5,892 nucleotides of DNA from Saprospiraceae bacterium. GTDB lineage: Bacteria; Bacteroidota; Bacteroidia; Chitinophagales; Saprospiraceae. Where the stretch lies: the NCBI GenBank assembly GCA_014379065.1, contig JACMMM010000290.1:1-5892 (forward strand), read 5' to 3'. The position numbers and the translations under genes are program-made. Within the stretch, counting starts at the first letter, position 1; every line of letters begins with the position of its first letter. The notes under the pieces were generated by a model, which was not told the origin of the DNA, did not search any database, and worked only from the letters and a program-made list of their open reading frames with translations. Positions 3,929 through 5,892 of the stretch are shown here, one piece after another.

Positions 3929-5892
3929 ATGAAAAAAATTACTACCCTCCTTATTGCCACTTGTATCATAAGTTCGGCAATAGCCCAGAACTTGCTCCCA
4001 TGCCCCAATGGTGTGGTATTTGTAGACAATTGTTCATCGGCTTGCATCCCCTGTGATTTTCAAAACCCGTTCAACATTAACAGTGGATCCTTTAGCAATG
4101 ATATGCCATTAGAGGATTGCCTCGGTATGCACAACAATATGTGGTTTGCTTTCCAGGCATTTGAATCAACCGTTTCTTTCTTCGCAACTTCCAGCAATTG
4201 CGATTATCCCACCAATGGCATTCAAATGGCCGTTTATGGCGGCTGCGATGGGCCGTGCCTGTTTTCTGATTATGGGTGTACCGGAAACCCTGTTGCTGTT
4301 ACCGCTACAGGTCTCGAGATTGGAACCGTCTATTATGTGATAGTTGACGGATGCTTCGGTGCTATTTGTGATATTGAATTCACGGTCGATCCTATCTCAG
4401 CCATTCATGAGCCGGAGATCAATAATTCCGATCCGGTTCAGGGACCATCTGATGTGTGCAGCCATGGAACTTTCTTATACTGTCTGGAGGAGTATGCCGG
4501 CGCCACTACCTATGAATGGACTGTTCCGTATGGTGTCAGGGTTAATGGCATCCCCGGGCCGAAAGTTACTCTGCCCGCACCGGAAGGTCATTGTGCCGAA
4601 ATCAGCATTGGGTCGAATACTGGACCAATCAAAATTTGTGCACGACCGCTTTCTCGATGTCGTAAGGGCAATCTCCAATGTATGACGGCAAATGCAGTAG
4701 CAGTTCTGGAGACATTTCTCCTTCCGGAAACAGTTTGTCAGCAGGACGCAGTTGATTATACGCTTCCATGGGGCGACCATATTATCCGATTCCCCGGTAC
4801 ATGGGATTATCAACATACATTTGTTTCCGACAATGGATGTGATTCAATAGTATATATTACACTGACTATTCCTCCAATTGTAACCACAAATCTTCCTCCC
4901 CAATACATTTGTCCCGGCGAATGCCTGCACGTAGGGGGTATGCAGTTTTGTACGCTTGGTACGTACACGGTCGAGATGCCTTCTTCAATGGGTTGTGACT
5001 CCTTCATAATATTTAATTTGGCGCAAATCAACCTAGGTGCTCAAATAAACCAATTAGATACTTTAAATTGCTATAATTCTACTGTTTCCCTAAAGTCTGC
5101 ACCACAACCCAATGGCGTCAAAGCCTGGACCAATGCATCAGGTCAGGTATTGGGCACTGGAGATACGTTAGCTGTGTCGCAGCCGGGCATGTATTTTCTT
5201 TCAGTCACCTCAAATCTGAATAATGCTAGTTGCACCACCATTGACAGTGTGGAAATAAAAAAAGATACCCTTGTGCCGACTGTCAGCCTGGGTTTAGACA
5301 CCTTGGATTGCGCCTCGAGCCATGCGCTGATCCATGTGGCAACTGACAGTATTCCGGTTACTTACCTATGGAGTGGCCCTGGAAATTTTTCCGACACGGT
5401 CGTCAATATTGATGTAACATTGGCCGGTCAGTATGGTGTCACCGTTACGAATTTGGCAAACGGTTGCACCAGTAGCGGACTACTTCAAGTACCGTTTTTT
5501 ACACCACCAGATGTTACAATTGACGCTGCCGACCAAATTGATTGTCATCACCCATTGGTTTCCCTGAATGCCCATTCTGTAAATGCCGTCACTTTTGCAT
5601 GGACAGGCCCTGGCGGGTTTGTTTCGCAGCTTCAACAGCCACAGGTGGATACCGCTGGCGTTTATACCGTAACGGTAAAAGATTCGAGCGGGTGCGCCAA
5701 CAGCGCCTCGATAACCGTAAGCGAAAACCTGGTGTCGCCCGTTGTTTCTGTGGCAGGCGATACTCTAAGTTGCTCTCAACCAACAGGGGTTATACTTGCC
5801 AGTGTTCAAGCCGGCATGGCCACTTTTGCATGGTCCGGGCCAAGCGGGTTTACGGCTGTTGTTCCCAACCCTTCAGTTGATTTAGTCGGTGG
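3929..5892 (+). CDS. Large secreted cysteine-rich protein with PKD/Ig-like repeats, 3' end beyond the window
   Basis: The frame from ATG 3929 is open for 654 codons with no stop and runs off the window. Residues 1-19 form a signal peptide (MKKITTLLIATCIISSAIA, cut before Q20). Residues 20-150 form a Cys-rich beta domain with NNMWFAFQA (70-78) and YYVIVDGC (135-142), like N-terminal domains of Saprospiraceae surface proteins. About 165-260 is PKD-like (GPSDVC, YEWTVPYG with W197). Two 'GCDS' modules follow (C270-C304 and C328-C356). Then come tandem Ig-like repeats with first Cys at 381, 461, 539 and 615, Trp at 400, 481, 558 and 635, later repeats carrying W-x-GP-x-x-F, and each complete repeat ending in a second Cys (435, 513, 589). 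Paired Cys suggest disulfides outside the cytoplasm. A C-terminal type IX secretion or gliding-type domain is expected beyond the window but not seen. The exact role is unknown; adhesion is a guess. Confidence 0.88.
   Translation, partial: MKKITTLLIATCIISSAIAQNLLPCPNGVVFVDNCSSACIPCDFQNPFNINSGSFSNDMPLEDCLGMHNNMWFAFQAFESTVSFFATSSNCDYPTNGIQMAVYGGCDGPCLFSDYGCTGNPVAVTATGLEIGTVYYVIVDGCFGAICDIEFTVDPISAIHEPEINNSDPVQGPSDVCSHGTFLYCLEEYAGATTYEWTVPYGVRVNGIPGPKVTLPAPEGHCAEISIGSNTGPIKICARPLSRCRKGNLQCMTANAVAVLETFLLPETVCQQDAVDYTLPWGDHIIRFPGTWDYQHTFVSDNGCDSIVYITLTIPPIVTTNLPPQYICPGECLHVGGMQFCTLGTYTVEMPSSMGCDSFIIFNLAQINLGAQINQLDTLNCYNSTVSLKSAPQPNGVKAWTNASGQVLGTGDTLAVSQPGMYFLSVTSNLNNASCTTIDSVEIKKDTLVPTVSLGLDTLDCASSHALIHVATDSIPVTYLWSGPGNFSDTVVNIDVTLAGQYGVTVTNLANGCTSSGLLQVPFFTPPDVTIDAADQIDCHHPLVSLNAHSVNAVTFAWTGPGGFVSQLQQPQVDTAGVYTVTVKDSSGCANSASITVSENLVSPVVSVAGDTLSCSQPTGVILASVQAGMATFAWSGPSGFTAVVPNPSVDLVG
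5042..5892 (+). repeat. Tandem Ig-like repeat array within the secreted protein gene
   Basis: Four units (the last cut by the window edge) have Trp codons at 5126, 5369, 5600 and 5831. The last three are exactly 231 bases (77 codons) apart. At DNA level ACTTTTGCATGG is identical at 5591-5602 and 5822-5833, and the following 18 bases of each (encoding T/S-GP-x-GF) remain close. The unit from 5360 is more diverged and the unit around 5126 most diverged, so the array appears to have grown by internal duplication towards the 3' side. Confidence 0.75.

Noticed and set aside
4146..4685. Two short plus-strand frames (4146-4340 and 4344-4685) as separate genes
   Set aside because: They are out-of-frame readings inside the continuous 654-codon frame from 3929, which has a signal peptide and recognisable repeat modules.
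4475..5031. Minus-strand frames at 4475-4816 and 4810-5031
   Set aside because: They lie opposite the secreted protein and show no family features.
5542..5880. A 112-codon plus-strand frame rich in Cys and Arg
   Set aside because: It is a frame-shifted reading of the Ig-like repeats; its regularity comes from the underlying tandem repeat.

Overview
The window looks like chromosomal DNA of a free-living Bacteroidota bacterium, probably of the Saprospiraceae/Haliscomenobacter/Lewinella type. The evidence is a Bacteroidetes-style short SerA, TAnnTTTG-like promoter elements without clear Shine-Dalgarno sequences, starts preceded by A-rich DNA, intergenic spacers full of palindromes, and the start of a very large cysteine-rich secreted protein with PKD/Ig-like and 'GCDS' repeats typical of that family's surface proteins. 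The assignment is an inference; no rRNA or other phylogenetic marker is present.

Layout. 1-244 is a non-coding leader carrying a duplicated TGCCATTTTGTC motif and a hairpin. It precedes a small heat-shock protein gene (245-697, +). A 366-base spacer (698-1063) follows, with an imperfect long hairpin, two back-to-back intrinsic terminators and sequences resembling dispersed repeats. Next come a purine nucleoside phosphorylase (1064-1927, +) and D-3-phosphoglycerate dehydrogenase serA (1972-2928, +), 44 bases apart and probably co-transcribed. A near-perfect 65-base inverted repeat (2935-2999) separates serA from a convergent metal-dependent cyclase/kynurenine-formamidase-like gene (3001-3756, -). 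A divergent 172-base promoter region then leads into a secreted multidomain repeat protein starting at 3929 (+). It stays open to the window's end, 654 codons with no stop, so it is truncated by the window edge.

How the genes relate. No single pathway links them: there is protein quality control (Hsp20), purine salvage (PNP), serine biosynthesis (SerA), a hydrolase of unknown substrate, and a surface or adhesin-like protein. The most unusual points are: (a) an in-frame insertion of about 14 residues in PNP whose DNA is bounded by CCTGCC/GGCAGG inverted repeats, suggesting a palindromic element living inside a coding sequence; (b) the duplicated motif 31 bases apart upstream of the heat-shock gene; (c) the long convergent-gene hairpin built of CACGAAT-like units; and (d) the tandem Ig-like array with a 231-base period at the right edge. 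I do not see a clear new defence or mobile system here.
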